From: an uncultured Bradyrhizobium sp. | GTDB taxonomy: Bacteria > Pseudomonadota > Alphaproteobacteria > Rhizobiales > Xanthobacteraceae | Reading direction: 5' to 3' | Assembly: GCF_936928535.1 (NCBI RefSeq) | Contig: NZ_CAKZHY010000053.1 | Span: 1-64,000 of the forward strand | DNA: 64,000 nt | Shown: positions 34,948 through 43,623 of the stretch, in pieces | Numbering within the stretch: the first letter of the stretch is position 1 | Layout: each line of letters opens with the position of its first letter | Notes under the pieces: generated by a model | Databases searched by the model: none | What the model saw: only the letters and a program-made list of their open reading frames with translations | Told to the model about the DNA's origin: nothing | Made by a program: the position numbers and the translations under genes

Positions 34948-35406
34948 TCAGTAGCAGCGCGTGATGTTGACGGTGTGCTCGGCGCCACCACGGCCGGGCA
35001 CCGTCACCTGCTCGGTCGGGCAGCTCGACACATAGGGCCGATCCGACGGCACGACATTCGGCGGGAAGCGATGCGCCCAGTCCCAGGGAACGTCGTAAGT
35101 GTAGGTATAGCGAACGTCGTTGGTGACGGGCTGTCCGGCATCTGCGAACGGCTCGCTGTAAGCAGCGCCGTCGTACCCGAAGGCACCCCCGCCCGGCCAA
35201 TAGACGAAGGGATTGTTGAAGCGATTGCCGCGGCCGTGAAACCGCGCGCCCGGCACCATCGGCGCACGTGCCACAGCGGACGGCGCGGCTGTTACCATGG
35301 CATGCGGCGCAACGCCGCCCGGTCGTGCAAAACTGTCGCTGGAGGCAAGCAGCAGCGCGGCTGCGCTGAGCGAGGCGAGCAACGCCCCATATGATCTGAA
35401 CATCAT
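34948..35406 (-). CDS. Secreted protein of unknown function
   Basis: The 152-residue product has a signal peptide (SYGALLASLSAAALLLASSDSFA, cleavage likely near residue 28, described by its hydrophobic core). An Ala/Pro-rich stretch follows, then a Tyr/Pro-rich domain with RYTYTYDVPWDWAHRF and two Cys residues in SSCPTEQ and ITRCY. This is typical of small exported Bradyrhizobium proteins with glycine and tyrosine rich sequence. The function is unknown. It is convergent with the preceding small membrane protein gene. Confidence 0.75.
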   Translation of the reverse strand: MMFRSYGALLASLSAAALLLASSDSFARPGGVAPHAMVTAAPSAVARAPMVPGARFHGRGNRFNNPFVYWPGGGAFGYDGAAYSEPFADAGQPVTNDVRYTYTYDVPWDWAHRFPPNVVPSDRPYVSSCPTEQVTVPGRGGAEHTVNITRCY

Positions 35407-35700
35407 GATACGCACCAACTCGTTTGGCTTCGCCAATTTGCGGCTCCCCACCGCACGCTAGGCCGCCCTGTCCCCCGCCCGCAAACGTATAATTAATTAT
35501 TGGTTAAGGCACGGGATTAACGGGGAACCGGCTGCGGCAGAACGCCCGGAATTGTCGTGGATCACGTCGTCGGCACGAAGGGTTTTGCGGGCGGGCAACC
35601 GTGAGCCGTCAAAGCTCGGGCCAGATGAGCCGAGAGGGCGCGAAGGTGTGTCTGAAAGGAACAGTCGAATCGAAAAAGCGATGCAGTCACCACGTACTGC

Positions 35701-35771
35701 GTCATTGCGAGCGCAGCGACGGTGTTGATGCAGTCGTGCGCCAAAGCCACGATCTCGTGCCCCGCAATGAC
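35701..35771. repeat. Degenerate palindromic repeat (GTCATTGCGAGCGCAGCG family)
   Basis: The first 18 bases match the left arm of the perfect repeat at 1488-1505. The right end is GCAATGAC (35764-35771), the complement of the first bases. The internal part has diverged, so the hairpin is shorter and imperfect. It shows the same element at different stages of decay within the window. Confidence 0.7.
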
Positions 35772-35824
35772 AAATCCGTGGACGCCGGCTCGCTTCCCCG
35801 TCACTTCTGCATGCCGGCCCGCTC

Positions 35825-35842
35825 TTGTAACATAACCGTCAT
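35825..35842 (+). promoter_or_regulatory. Pho-box-like site upstream of a phosphatase/phosphodiesterase
   Basis: TTGTAAC-ATAA-CCGTCAT matches the Pho-box layout of two 7-bp direct repeats with a 4-bp spacer (CTGTCAT-N4-CTGTCAT). The second unit matches 6 of 7 bases and the first 4 of 7. It is on the coding strand 71 bp before the start. A phosphate-starvation gene of the phosphatase type is the expected target, so PhoB control is plausible but unproven. Confidence 0.5.
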
Positions 35843-35912
35843 ACAGCAAAACTAAACGATTGCCGGGGGCCGCGGTTCGGCGGCCAAGCTGCCTCACCGC
35901 AAGGAGATTTTG

Positions 35913-37769
35913 ATGCGACGTTCACTGGTGCTGCTGTCAGCCGGGCTGACATTGCTGTCCAGCGGATTTGCTTCCGCTGAGAACAACACGCCCCGCAACC
36001 TGATCCTGTTCATCCCCGACGGGCTGCGCGCCCTGAAGATCACCCCCGAGACCGCGCCTGCGATGGCCGAGGTCCGCGACAAGGGCGTCAACTTCAAGAA
36101 CTCGCATTCGCTGTTCCCGACCTTCACCATGGCCAATGGCTCGGCGATGTCGACCGGCCATTATCTCGGCGACACCGGCGTGTTCTCGAACACGATCTGG
36201 ACCAACTACACCTCGGTGCCCGCCGGCGACACCGTGGTCCCCTTCATCGAGAACGACGCCGTGCTTGGCGACATCGACGAGCATTTCAAGGGCGACTATC
36301 TCAACGAAGAGACCGTATTGAAGTTGGCCCGCGATAAGGGCCTGAGCACCGCTGCAATCGGCAAGGTCGGCCCGACCTATCAATGGGACCACACCGATCA
36401 TCCGGAGAAGCCCGGCCAGCATTCGATCGTGATCGACGATTCGACCGGCGGCAAGGCTAGCGTGGCCTTGTCCGACGAAATGAAGGACGCCCTGACCAAG
36501 GCCGGCCTGCCCCTCGTCACTCCGAGCCGCGGCGACAATGCCAAGGCGGGCGATGCAAAGACGCCCGGCACCACGGTCGCCAACGTGGCGCAACAGGCCT
36601 ATTTCGCCGACGTCGCCACCAAGGTGGTGCTGCCGATGTTCAAGGCGCGTAACAACCCGTTCGTGCTGGTGTTCTGGTCGCGCGACCCTGATGGCACCCA
36701 ACATAATCAGGGCGACAGCCTCAACCAGATCATGCCTGGCATCAACGGCCCGAGCACGATGGCGAGCATCAAGAACGTCGACAACAACCTAGCCCAGATC
36801 CGCAAGGCGCTGGACGAGCTCGGGCTTGCCGCGAACACCAACATCATGATCCAGGCCGACCACGGCTTCTCGACCATCTCTAAGGAAAGCAAGACCAGCC
36901 CCTCGGCCAAGCTCAGCTATGGCGACACGCCGAAGGACTTCCTGCCGATGGGCTTCGTCGCGCTCGATCTCGCCAAGGCCCTCGACCTGCCGCTGTTCGA
37001 CCCCAACGACAAGAACGCAGCCGTCACCGGCAACGCTCATCCGAAGGCCGGCAACGGCGTGCTCGGGAAGGACGCGACCAAGCCCGACGTCGTCGTCGCC
37101 ACCAATGGCGGCTCGGACCTGGTCTATTTACCGAACAAGGGCAAGAAGTTGACGGCCAAGACCATCAAGGCGTTGCTGGAGCAGGATTACGTCTCCGGCC
37201 TGTTCGTTGACGACTCACTCGGCCGCTTCCCCGGCACCCTGCCGCTGTCGAGCATCAATCTGCGCGGCAAGGCCGCGACGCCGACACCGGCGATCGTGGT
37301 CAACTTCCGCTCCTATGCCAGCGAGTGCGGCGAGGCCCCGACCAATTGCTCGGTGCAGGTGGCCGACACCGTGCTGCGTCAGGGCCAGGGCATGCATGGC
37401 AGCTTCAGCCGCGGCGACACCTACAACTTCATGGCCGCGATCGGTCCGGACTTCAAAGCCGGCTATGTCGACGAGCTGCCGGTCAGCAATGCCGACGTCG
37501 GCATGACCTCCGCCCAGCTCCTCGGCCTTCGCGGCTCCCACAATGGCGGCCTGGTCGGCCGGGTGATGTCCGAGGCCCTGCCCAACGGCGTCGTGCCGAA
37601 GGCATTCAAGGCCGTCGAAAGGTCGAAGAAGAAGTCCGAGAACGGTCTTGAGACCGTGCTCAACGTACAGCGCGTCGGCAGCCAGCGTTATTTCGACGCC
37701 GCCGGCTTCCCCGGCCGCACGCTGGGCCTGGATCCGGAGACCGGCAAACAAAAAACGGCGGGGAAATAA
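35913..37769 (+). CDS. Exported alkaline phosphatase superfamily protein (type I phosphodiesterase/nucleotide pyrophosphatase)
   Basis: The 618-residue product has a signal peptide (hydrophobic core LVLLSAGLTLLSSG, cleavage near ASA at 22). The alkaline-phosphatase-superfamily core follows: metal-binding Asp in FIPDGLR near residue 38, the nucleophile Thr in FPTFTMANGS near residue 72, and QADHGFS near residue 315. Such enzymes cleave phosphodiesters or phosphomonoesters in the periplasm to release phosphate. Start ATG 35913 has AAGGAG 7 bp upstream. A perfect hairpin overlaps the stop codon. Confidence 0.9.
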   Translation: MRRSLVLLSAGLTLLSSGFASAENNTPRNLILFIPDGLRALKITPETAPAMAEVRDKGVNFKNSHSLFPTFTMANGSAMSTGHYLGDTGVFSNTIWTNYTSVPAGDTVVPFIENDAVLGDIDEHFKGDYLNEETVLKLARDKGLSTAAIGKVGPTYQWDHTDHPEKPGQHSIVIDDSTGGKASVALSDEMKDALTKAGLPLVTPSRGDNAKAGDAKTPGTTVANVAQQAYFADVATKVVLPMFKARNNPFVLVFWSRDPDGTQHNQGDSLNQIMPGINGPSTMASIKNVDNNLAQIRKALDELGLAANTNIMIQADHGFSTISKESKTSPSAKLSYGDTPKDFLPMGFVALDLAKALDLPLFDPNDKNAAVTGNAHPKAGNGVLGKDATKPDVVVATNGGSDLVYLPNKGKKLTAKTIKALLEQDYVSGLFVDDSLGRFPGTLPLSSINLRGKAATPTPAIVVNFRSYASECGEAPTNCSVQVADTVLRQGQGMHGSFSRGDTYNFMAAIGPDFKAGYVDELPVSNADVGMTSAQLLGLRGSHNGGLVGRVMSEALPNGVVPKAFKAVERSKKKSENGLETVLNVQRVGSQRYFDAAGFPGRTLGLDPETGKQKTAGK

Positions 37770-37777
37770 CCCCGCCG
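37756..37777. terminator. Perfect hairpin terminator overlapping the phosphatase stop codon
   Basis: Arms cggcgggg (37756-37763) and ccccgccg (37770-37777) pair perfectly around a 6-base loop that contains the phosphatase stop codon. On the minus strand the stem is followed by a T-rich run (complement of 37748-37755), which makes it a strong Rho-independent terminator for the convergent gene at 37838-38407. It may stop both transcripts. Confidence 0.75.
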
Positions 37778-37837
37778 CTTGCTCTCGCGCCTCGCAAGGG
37801 GCGCAAGAATGTTTTGATCGTTACATGCCCAGATTCT

Positions 37838-38407
37838 TCACATTCCAATGTCGAACACGTTCGGCAGCTGGCCCGCCAGAGGCAGCGCCGTGGCGCCCAG
37901 GAAGGTCGCCACCATCGCCATCAGGCGACGGTTGTTCTGGCGCTTGCCGCGCATCTGGCCCGCGATCCACTCGAGCATCTCGCTCTTGACCTTCGAGGCA
38001 TACGACGGCGCCCAGCTCTCGATGTCGGTCTCCTGTGCCAGCGCAACGCTGCGCGGCGGCACCTTCAGGCCCGAAGCGCTCGCGGCGTAATGGGCGACGG
38101 CCTTGGCCAGCAACTCGTCGAACCGACCACCATCGGCACGCTCGGTCGCGGCCTCGTTGATTTCGAACAGCGCCTCGGCTTCGGCGCGGCTCACCGGCTG
38201 GTCGTTGACCGCGGCGGCGGTCAGGATGCGGGCGCACCAGGCGGCGTCATCGGCATCGATGGAGCGGGAAAAGTGCACGCGGCCCTTGGTGGTCGGGCCT
38301 TCGCCCGTGATCACACCGTCGCGCACGACGCTGAGGGCATGGGCTGCGGTATCGCGGCAGGACGGTTCGAGGGACGGCGACTCAACGGACTTCAGTGCGG
38401 CAGACAT
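37838..38407 (-). CDS. Unknown conserved-looking protein with C-terminal hydrophobic segment
   Basis: The 189-residue product is mostly helical and soluble. Its hydrophobic stretch near residues 163-185 (ending PLAGQLPNVFDIGM) could anchor the protein. The segment VSRAEAEALFEINEA resembles TerB/DUF533-like helical repeats but is too weak for a call. The gene stands alone between the phosphatase and peroxiredoxin genes and has its own terminator. Function unknown. Confidence 0.75.
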   Translation of the reverse strand: MSAALKSVESPSLEPSCRDTAAHALSVVRDGVITGEGPTTKGRVHFSRSIDADDAAWCARILTAAAVNDQPVSRAEAEALFEINEAATERADGGRFDELLAKAVAHYAASASGLKVPPRSVALAQETDIESWAPSYASKVKSEMLEWIAGQMRGKRQNNRRLMAMVATFLGATALPLAGQLPNVFDIGM

Positions 38408-38788
38408 AGTTCACTTCCAGATTTCTTCTGATCGACCAGCATTTTCATGCGGGCGTAAAGGGGTGGTTAACGATTCGATACGGGGATCGCGACTTTTCTC
38501 AATGGTTGCCGATTAGTCGCTACGAGGACCGTTTCGGTTCCGGAGAGCGTCGGGCGGGCGTGATGCGGGTCATAAAAGGCAATATCGGGGCAATCGAGAC
38601 CGTGAAGCCCCGGTAGAGATGTTCGCCGCAGGCGTGCCCCTGTAACAGAAAAGTGCTAGGAGATCGGACCTTCAGAGAATGAATTCACATTTTACTTCAA
38701 CCGGTTCACTTGGGGGCGCCAAGCCCCTATACTAATTCTGACGACCAGACATAATTCTCAAGCAAATTCAATGCGATGAGGTCAAACC
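38408..38788. other. Intergenic region with the peroxiredoxin promoter
   Basis: This 381-bp gap separates the divergent unknown gene and the peroxiredoxin gene. It holds a predicted promoter at 38705-38733 with an embedded palindrome GGGGC-N5-GCCCC at 38713-38727. A ribosome site (GAGG) lies before ATG 38789. No coding potential is seen in the rest. Confidence 0.5.
38705..38733 (+). promoter_or_regulatory. Promoter of the peroxiredoxin gene
   Basis: TTCACT (38705-38710), a 17-bp spacer and TATACT (38728-38733) match a weak -35 and good -10 element. The spacer carries an inverted repeat GGGGC/GCCCC (38713-38727), which is well placed for a regulator, perhaps an oxidative-stress factor. Confidence 0.45.
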
Positions 38789-39448
38789 ATGACACTTCCG
38801 ATCGGCACTACCGCCCCCGACTTCGAAGCCGAGACCACTGAAGGGAAGATCAAGTTCCATGACTGGATCGGCAACAGCTGGGTCCTGCTGTTTTCGCACC
38901 CGAAGGATTTCACGCCGGTTTGCACCACCGAGCTCGGCGCTCTCGCCAAGTTGAAGCCGGAGTTCGACAAGCGCGGCGTCAAGCTGATGGGCCTCTCGGT
39001 CGATCCGGTCGACCGCCACGCGAAGTGGTCGGAGGACATCAAGGAGACGCAAGGCGCGGCCCCGAACTACCCGATGATCGGCGACACCGACTACAACGTC
39101 TCGAAACTCTACGGCATGCTGCCGGCTGCGATCTCGGGTGATCCCCTCACCCGTACGGCTGCCGACAACCAGACCGTCCGCAATGTCTTCATCATCGGGC
39201 CGGACAAGAAGATCAAGCTGGTGCTCGTCTATCCGATGACCACCGGCCGGAACTTCCAGGAAATCCTGCGCGTGATCGACTCGCTCCAGCTCACCGCCAA
39301 GCATCGCGTGGCGACGCCCTCCGACTGGAAACCGGGCGAGGACGTCATCATCGCGGGCTCGGTCTCCAACGACGAGGCCAAGACGATCTATCCGCTGGGC
39401 TGGAAGGAGCCGAAGCCCTATATCCGCATCGTGCCGCAGCCGAAATAG
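38789..39448 (+). CDS. Peroxiredoxin, 1-Cys/Prx6 type
   Basis: The 219-residue protein has the peroxidatic motif FTPVCTTELG with Cys45, and the C-terminal arm typical of the Prx6 group, which acts with a single cysteine. Residues TGRNFQEILRVIDSLQ and SDWKPGE are characteristic. It reduces hydrogen peroxide and organic hydroperoxides with an external thiol donor in the cytoplasm. The gene is monocistronic with its own promoter. Confidence 0.95.
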   Translation: MTLPIGTTAPDFEAETTEGKIKFHDWIGNSWVLLFSHPKDFTPVCTTELGALAKLKPEFDKRGVKLMGLSVDPVDRHAKWSEDIKETQGAAPNYPMIGDTDYNVSKLYGMLPAAISGDPLTRTAADNQTVRNVFIIGPDKKIKLVLVYPMTTGRNFQEILRVIDSLQLTAKHRVATPSDWKPGEDVIIAGSVSNDEAKTIYPLGWKEPKPYIRIVPQPK

Positions 39449-39452
39449 CGGC

Positions 39453-39848
39453 TTAGCCGGTCACACGGTCCGCCACCCACAGACCCGCGGTCGATGAGAC
39501 CGCGGTCACCACCGCACCCCAGCCGATGTCGAGAAACGCGACCGGCCAGCTCCAGTGCTTCAAGAGCGCCAGTGCGGTGAGATCGAACGTCGCATAACAG
39601 AACAGCCCGAACAGCGCGCCATACAGCAGCGTCGCCTGCCAGGTCGCGCCATTCGCTCCGCTGACGAAGGTCAGGACGCCGCCGACATAGAGCAGGTAGA
39701 ACAGCACAGCCGGCAGCGGCTTCAGCTCGCCCAGCATGTCGCCGACTTCCGCGGTGAAAAAGCCCTTGGCGATCAAACCGAGGAACAGAAAGTCCAGCCC
39801 GGTCAGGACGACAAGGGTTGCGACATAAAGCACGGCGATGCGGTTCAC
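39453..39848 (-). CDS. DUF2177-type integral membrane protein
   Basis: The 131-residue product has four hydrophobic helices. Motifs are DFLFLGLIAKGFF in the first helix, YGALFGLFCYATFDLT near residue 75, and a Trp-rich last segment. This matches the DUF2177 family of small membrane proteins of unknown function. The GTG start at 39848 is preceded by GGGAGG. It is convergent with the peroxiredoxin gene (4 bp gap). Confidence 0.85.
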   Translation of the reverse strand: MNRIAVLYVATLVVLTGLDFLFLGLIAKGFFTAEVGDMLGELKPLPAVLFYLLYVGGVLTFVSGANGATWQATLLYGALFGLFCYATFDLTALALLKHWSWPVAFLDIGWGAVVTAVSSTAGLWVADRVTG

Positions 39849-39931
39849 TGGCGGCCTCCCTGCCCGCAAAACGCAGGCAGTCACATCATGCCGTCAGCTA
39901 CGTCACGGCGGACCGATGGTTTCAGCCCAGA

Positions 39932-41662
39932 TCAAGCCGCTTGCACGCGGTCGAGGAAGCTGTCGACCTCGGACTTCAGGCTCAGGCTCTCGCCCGACAA
40001 GGCCTGGGCGGAGGCAAACATCCGGCTCGACGTTTCGCCGGTCTCGCTCGCACCTTCGGCCGCGTGACGGACATTGACAGCGACGTCGGCGGTGCCTGAG
40101 GCCGCGGCGCGAACGCTGGCTGCGATGTTCTGGGTGGCACCCCGCTGCTGCTCGACCGCGGCCGAGATCGAGCCCGCGATGCCGCTGATGCGCTCGATGG
40201 TCTCGGTGATGGCCTTGATGGCAGTGACCGACTCCTGGGTCGCAAGCTGCATGCTCGCGATCTGGGTCGAGATCTCGTCGGTCGCTTTCGCGGTCTGGCC
40301 GGCGAGCGTCTTGACCTCCTGGGCGACCACCGCAAAGCCGCGGCCCGCGTCGCCCGCGCGCGCGGCCTCGATGGTGGCGTTCAGAGCCAGGAGATTGGTC
40401 TGCTCGGCGATCGAGGTGATGAGCTTGACGACGTCGCCGATCCGGGAGCCTGCTTCCGAGAGCTGCGCGATGCGTTGATCGGTGGCCTCGGCCTGTTGCA
40501 CTGCCTCGGCGGAGATCGCGTTGGATTCCTGCACTTTGCGGGTGATTTCGGAAATCGACTGCGACAATTCGTCGGAGGCTGACGCCGCTGCGCGGACGTG
40601 GTCGGAGGCCTGTTCGGACGCGCCGGCCGATTTCGCCGACAGATCGGCGGTGGAACGCGCGGTATCAGTCAATTGCCGCGCCACGCGCTCGAACTCGCCC
40701 GAGGAATGCAGCACCTTGTCGAGGATGCCACCGACGCCGCTGCGGAATTCGGCCACGAAGTTGCGAAGGTCGGCCTTGCGTTGTTCGACGGCGGCAGCCG
40801 CAGCTTCCGCCTGCTCGCTGCGCATCCGCGACCGCTCCAGCGAATTACTCTTGAACACCGCAACGGTGCGCGCGATCTCGCCGATCTCGTCGGCGCGGTC
40901 CTCGCAATCGATCGCGACGTCATTCTTGCCATTGGCGAGCGCGGTCAGCGAGCGCGTGACCGAAGTCAGCGGTCGGGTGACGCGGCGGACGACCAGCATG
41001 GTCAGCACCAGGACCAGCAGCGCGGCGATGCCGGCCGCAATCGCCATGCTCGACATCGCCTGGGTCAGCATGGCCTCATACTGCGCCATGGGGATGCCGA
41101 CATAGAGGATGCCGACGACCTTGCCGGCTCCATCCTGAATCGGGAAATAAGCCGTCATGAAGGACTTGCCGAACAGCGTGGCCGGCCCCTTGTAGGCTTC
41201 GCCCCGCCGCAGCACGGCTTGCGCCGGATGATCGGCAGCAAGCTGTGTGCCGACGGCACGCTCGCCATTTTCCTTCTTCAGGTTGGTCGAGCGGCGGACA
41301 AACTGCCCACTCGCATCGTCGAACACGAACAGGGTGGCACTCCCCCCGACATAGGACGTCACACGATCAACGATGGCGTGATCCTTGAAATCGGGCATCT
41401 TGGCGATCTCGGCCCGCGCCACCGCGCCATCCCGCATCGAGATCTTCGCGTCGGGAACGATCTCGGCAAAGGCCAGCGCCAGCGTGCGCAGATTGACTTC
41501 GACGTCGCGCAGCGCGCGCTCTTTGAAGGCAGAGGTGAGCGACCAGTAGCCGGAGCCCACCACCAATGCGGTATTCATCGCAATCAGCAGGACGGCACAC
41601 AAGACAGCCTTGGTCCCAAGCTTGAATTGCGGCACGAACTTCGCCGTTAATGAGTTGGTCAT
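39932..41662 (-). CDS. Methyl-accepting chemotaxis protein with periplasmic Cache domain
   Basis: The 576-residue receptor has an N-terminal membrane helix (about residues 15-37), a single-Cache type periplasmic domain (about 45-190), a second helix (about 193-215), a HAMP domain and a methyl-accepting signalling domain. The hairpin tip includes [19 protein letters not shown] and the following [10 protein letters not shown]. It senses an unknown small molecule and acts on CheA/CheW. ATG 41662 is preferred over the longer frame. The photolyase gene begins 34 bp away on the other strand. Confidence 0.94.
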   Translation of the reverse strand: MTNSLTAKFVPQFKLGTKAVLCAVLLIAMNTALVVGSGYWSLTSAFKERALRDVEVNLRTLALAFAEIVPDAKISMRDGAVARAEIAKMPDFKDHAIVDRVTSYVGGSATLFVFDDASGQFVRRSTNLKKENGERAVGTQLAADHPAQAVLRRGEAYKGPATLFGKSFMTAYFPIQDGAGKVVGILYVGIPMAQYEAMLTQAMSSMAIAAGIAALLVLVLTMLVVRRVTRPLTSVTRSLTALANGKNDVAIDCEDRADEIGEIARTVAVFKSNSLERSRMRSEQAEAAAAAVEQRKADLRNFVAEFRSGVGGILDKVLHSSGEFERVARQLTDTARSTADLSAKSAGASEQASDHVRAAASASDELSQSISEITRKVQESNAISAEAVQQAEATDQRIAQLSEAGSRIGDVVKLITSIAEQTNLLALNATIEAARAGDAGRGFAVVAQEVKTLAGQTAKATDEISTQIASMQLATQESVTAIKAITETIERISGIAGSISAAVEQQRGATQNIAASVRAAASGTADVAVNVRHAAEGASETGETSSRMFASAQALSGESLSLKSEVDSFLDRVQAA

Positions 41663-41695
41663 GAATGGAACTACCCCCGGAATTCCTGCATATTC

Positions 41696-43222
41696 ATGCA
41701 ATTCGCTTACGGCCCCATTAACGACGGTTCACACCTACCTGCGACATGCTCTCCAAAGCGTAAACGAGGACGCGCCCTGACCCCGCCAAGCCCACCGCCT
41801 GTCATCGTCTGGTTCCGCGACGACCTTCGCCTGTCCGACCACCCCGCGTTGCACGCCGCCGCCAAATCCGGCGCGCCCGTGATTTGCCTTTACGTCCTCG
41901 ACGATGCGGCCGGACGGGCCCCTGGTGGGGCGGCGCGCTGGTGGCTCGCCCAGTCGCTGCGCGCGCTCGGCGCGGACATCGCAGCGCGCGGCGGCTCGCT
42001 CATCTTGCGCAAAGGCCAGGCGGCCAGGGTGATCCCTGAGCTGGCGCGCGCAAGCGGCGCTGCCGCCGTCTATTGGAATACGGTTGCTCAGGCGCCGCAT
42101 CAGGCCGTGGAGAAGCAGCTCGAAGCTGTACTGGCAAAGCTTGGCGTGGATTCGCAAAGGTTTCCCGGCGACCTTCTGGTTACGCCCTCTGCGATCCGCA
42201 ACAAGGAAGGCCGCGGCTTGCGCGTATTCACGCCTTTCTGGCGGCGCGTGCTGTCGCTTGGCGATCCGCCCAAGCCGCTGCCCGCACCGAAGGAGCTGCG
42301 TCCGGCGGCGCAGATCGCGAGCGAAACGCTTCAGAGCTGGCAGCTCGAGCCGGCTAAACCCGACTGGGCCGGCGGCCTGCGCGAGAGCTGGACACCGGGC
42401 GAGGCATCAGCCCGGGCTCGCCTGCGCGACTTCCTCAAGCACGCCGCGCACAGCTATGCCGGCGACCGCGACCGGCCCGACCGCGAGGGTACGTCAGGCC
42501 TGTCGCCGCATTTGCGGTTTGGCGAGATCAGCCCGCGCCAAGTCTGGCATGCCGCGCGCTTTGCCGCCGAAGAGAATCCGGCGATCGCATCCGGCACCGA
42601 AAAGTTCCTGAGCGAGCTCGGCTGGCGTGAATTCTGCCGCCACCTGCTGCACGATCACCCGAACCTCGCCACCGAGAACCTGCAAACCAACTTCGACGAC
42701 TTCCCTTGGAAGATTGATAACAAGACGCTCGCCGCCTGGCAGCGCGGCAGCACCGGCTACCCGATCGTCGATGCCGGAATGCGCGAGCTCTGGCACACCG
42801 GTGTGATGCACAACCGGGTCCGGATGGTGGTCGCCTCGTTCCTGGTCAAGCACCTGCTGATCGATTGGCGCCACGGCGAAGCTTGGTTCTGGGACACGCT
42901 GGTCGACGCGGATGCCGGCAGCAATCCGGCCAATTGGCAGTGGGTCGCCGGCTGCGGCGCCGACGCCGCACCTTATTTCCGCGTGTTCAACCCGGTGCTC
43001 CAGGGCGAGAAGTTCGATCCCGATGGAACCTATGTCCGGCGCTGGGTGCCCGAGCTGAAGGACGTACCGGCGAAGCTGATCCATCAGCCGTGGCAGGCGA
43101 CACCGATCGAGCTTGCGAGCGCAGGCGTCACGCTCGGAAAGACCTATCCGCAACCGCTCATCGATCACGCCAAGGGACGCGAGCGTGCGCTCGCAGGTTA
43201 CGCAAAGATCCGCAAAGGTTGA
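41696..43222 (+). CDS. phr: Deoxyribodipyrimidine photolyase (cryptochrome/photolyase family)
   Basis: The protein has the photolyase N-terminal alpha/beta domain starting [17 protein letters not shown], and the C-terminal FAD domain with [44 protein letters not shown] and [17 protein letters not shown]. It repairs cyclobutane pyrimidine dimers with blue light. ATG 41696 is the only standard start (508 residues), but its first 27 residues (with KRKRGRAL) are unlike the family. A CTG at 41777 with GAGGA 6 bp upstream gives 481 residues beginning [12 protein letters not shown], which fits better. Confidence 0.93.
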   Translation: MQFAYGPINDGSHLPATCSPKRKRGRALTPPSPPPVIVWFRDDLRLSDHPALHAAAKSGAPVICLYVLDDAAGRAPGGAARWWLAQSLRALGADIAARGGSLILRKGQAARVIPELARASGAAAVYWNTVAQAPHQAVEKQLEAVLAKLGVDSQRFPGDLLVTPSAIRNKEGRGLRVFTPFWRRVLSLGDPPKPLPAPKELRPAAQIASETLQSWQLEPAKPDWAGGLRESWTPGEASARARLRDFLKHAAHSYAGDRDRPDREGTSGLSPHLRFGEISPRQVWHAARFAAEENPAIASGTEKFLSELGWREFCRHLLHDHPNLATENLQTNFDDFPWKIDNKTLAAWQRGSTGYPIVDAGMRELWHTGVMHNRVRMVVASFLVKHLLIDWRHGEAWFWDTLVDADAGSNPANWQWVAGCGADAAPYFRVFNPVLQGEKFDPDGTYVRRWVPELKDVPAKLIHQPWQATPIELASAGVTLGKTYPQPLIDHAKGRERALAGYAKIRKG

Positions 43223-43230
43223 GCGTTGCT

Positions 43231-43258
43231 TTGACACAATTATGAAACCCGCTATCGT
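43231..43258 (+). promoter_or_regulatory. Promoter of the histone H1-like gene
   Basis: TTGACA at 43231-43236 and TATCGT at 43253-43258 with a 16-bp spacer lie 33 bp before the ATG at 43291. The -35 element is the full consensus. The promoter lies just after the photolyase stop codon, so the gene is transcribed on its own, although read-through is possible. Confidence 0.55.
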
Positions 43259-43290
43259 CATCACTCCATGCAAACCGTGGGGGACACGAT

Positions 43291-43572
43291 ATGGACGACG
43301 AGAAGCCGATCACCGAGCAGGTGATGGAGACGATGACGAGTGCCGTGGAAGCGACCAAGGACGCCGCCGTCGCCGCAGTCAAGAAGGTGAAGAAAGCCGC
43401 CAAGAAGGTCGCGAAGAAAGCCGCGCCCAAGAAGGCAAAGAAGGCTTCGAAGAAGAAGGCCGCGAAGAAGTCAGCTAAGAAAGCGGCCAAGAAGTCGGCG
43501 AAGAAAGCCGCCAAGAAAACGGCGAAGAAGGCTGCCAAGTCGAAAAAGAAGGCCAAGAAGGCCAAGCGCTGA
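43291..43572 (+). CDS. Histone H1-like lysine/alanine-rich DNA-binding protein
   Basis: The 93-residue protein has an acidic start (residues 1-25, DEKPITEQVMETM), then about 65 residues made almost only of Lys and Ala in KKAAKK/KKSAKK repeats. This is the low-complexity tail of bacterial histone H1-like proteins, which bind and compact DNA. Two internal Pro residues occur near position 47. It is followed by a strong terminator. Confidence 0.85.
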   Translation: MDDEKPITEQVMETMTSAVEATKDAAVAAVKKVKKAAKKVAKKAAPKKAKKASKKKAAKKSAKKAAKKSAKKAAKKTAKKAAKSKKKAKKAKR

Positions 43573-43589
43573 TTGCAGCGCAAAACCAC

Positions 43590-43619
43590 CCTCCGGGGGC
43601 GGGCGCGCCCGGAGGCTTT
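43590..43619 (+). terminator. Rho-independent terminator of the H1-like gene
   Basis: Arms CCTCCGGG (43590-43597) and CCCGGAGG (43608-43615) pair perfectly around a 10-base loop. They are followed by CTTTTCTTCT. The location just after the stop codon is ideal. Confidence 0.8.
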
Positions 43620-43623
43620 TCTT

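Larger units (their letters stand above)
35407..35912. other. Intergenic region with repeat, Pho-box-like site and phosphatase promoter
   Basis: This 506-bp gap lies between the divergent secreted protein gene and the phosphatase/phosphodiesterase gene. It contains a degraded GTCATTGCGAGCGCAGCG palindromic element at 35701-35771 and a Pho-box-like sequence at 35825-35842. AAGGAG at 35901-35906 serves the phosphatase start. The rest shows no convincing gene on either strand. Confidence 0.6.
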
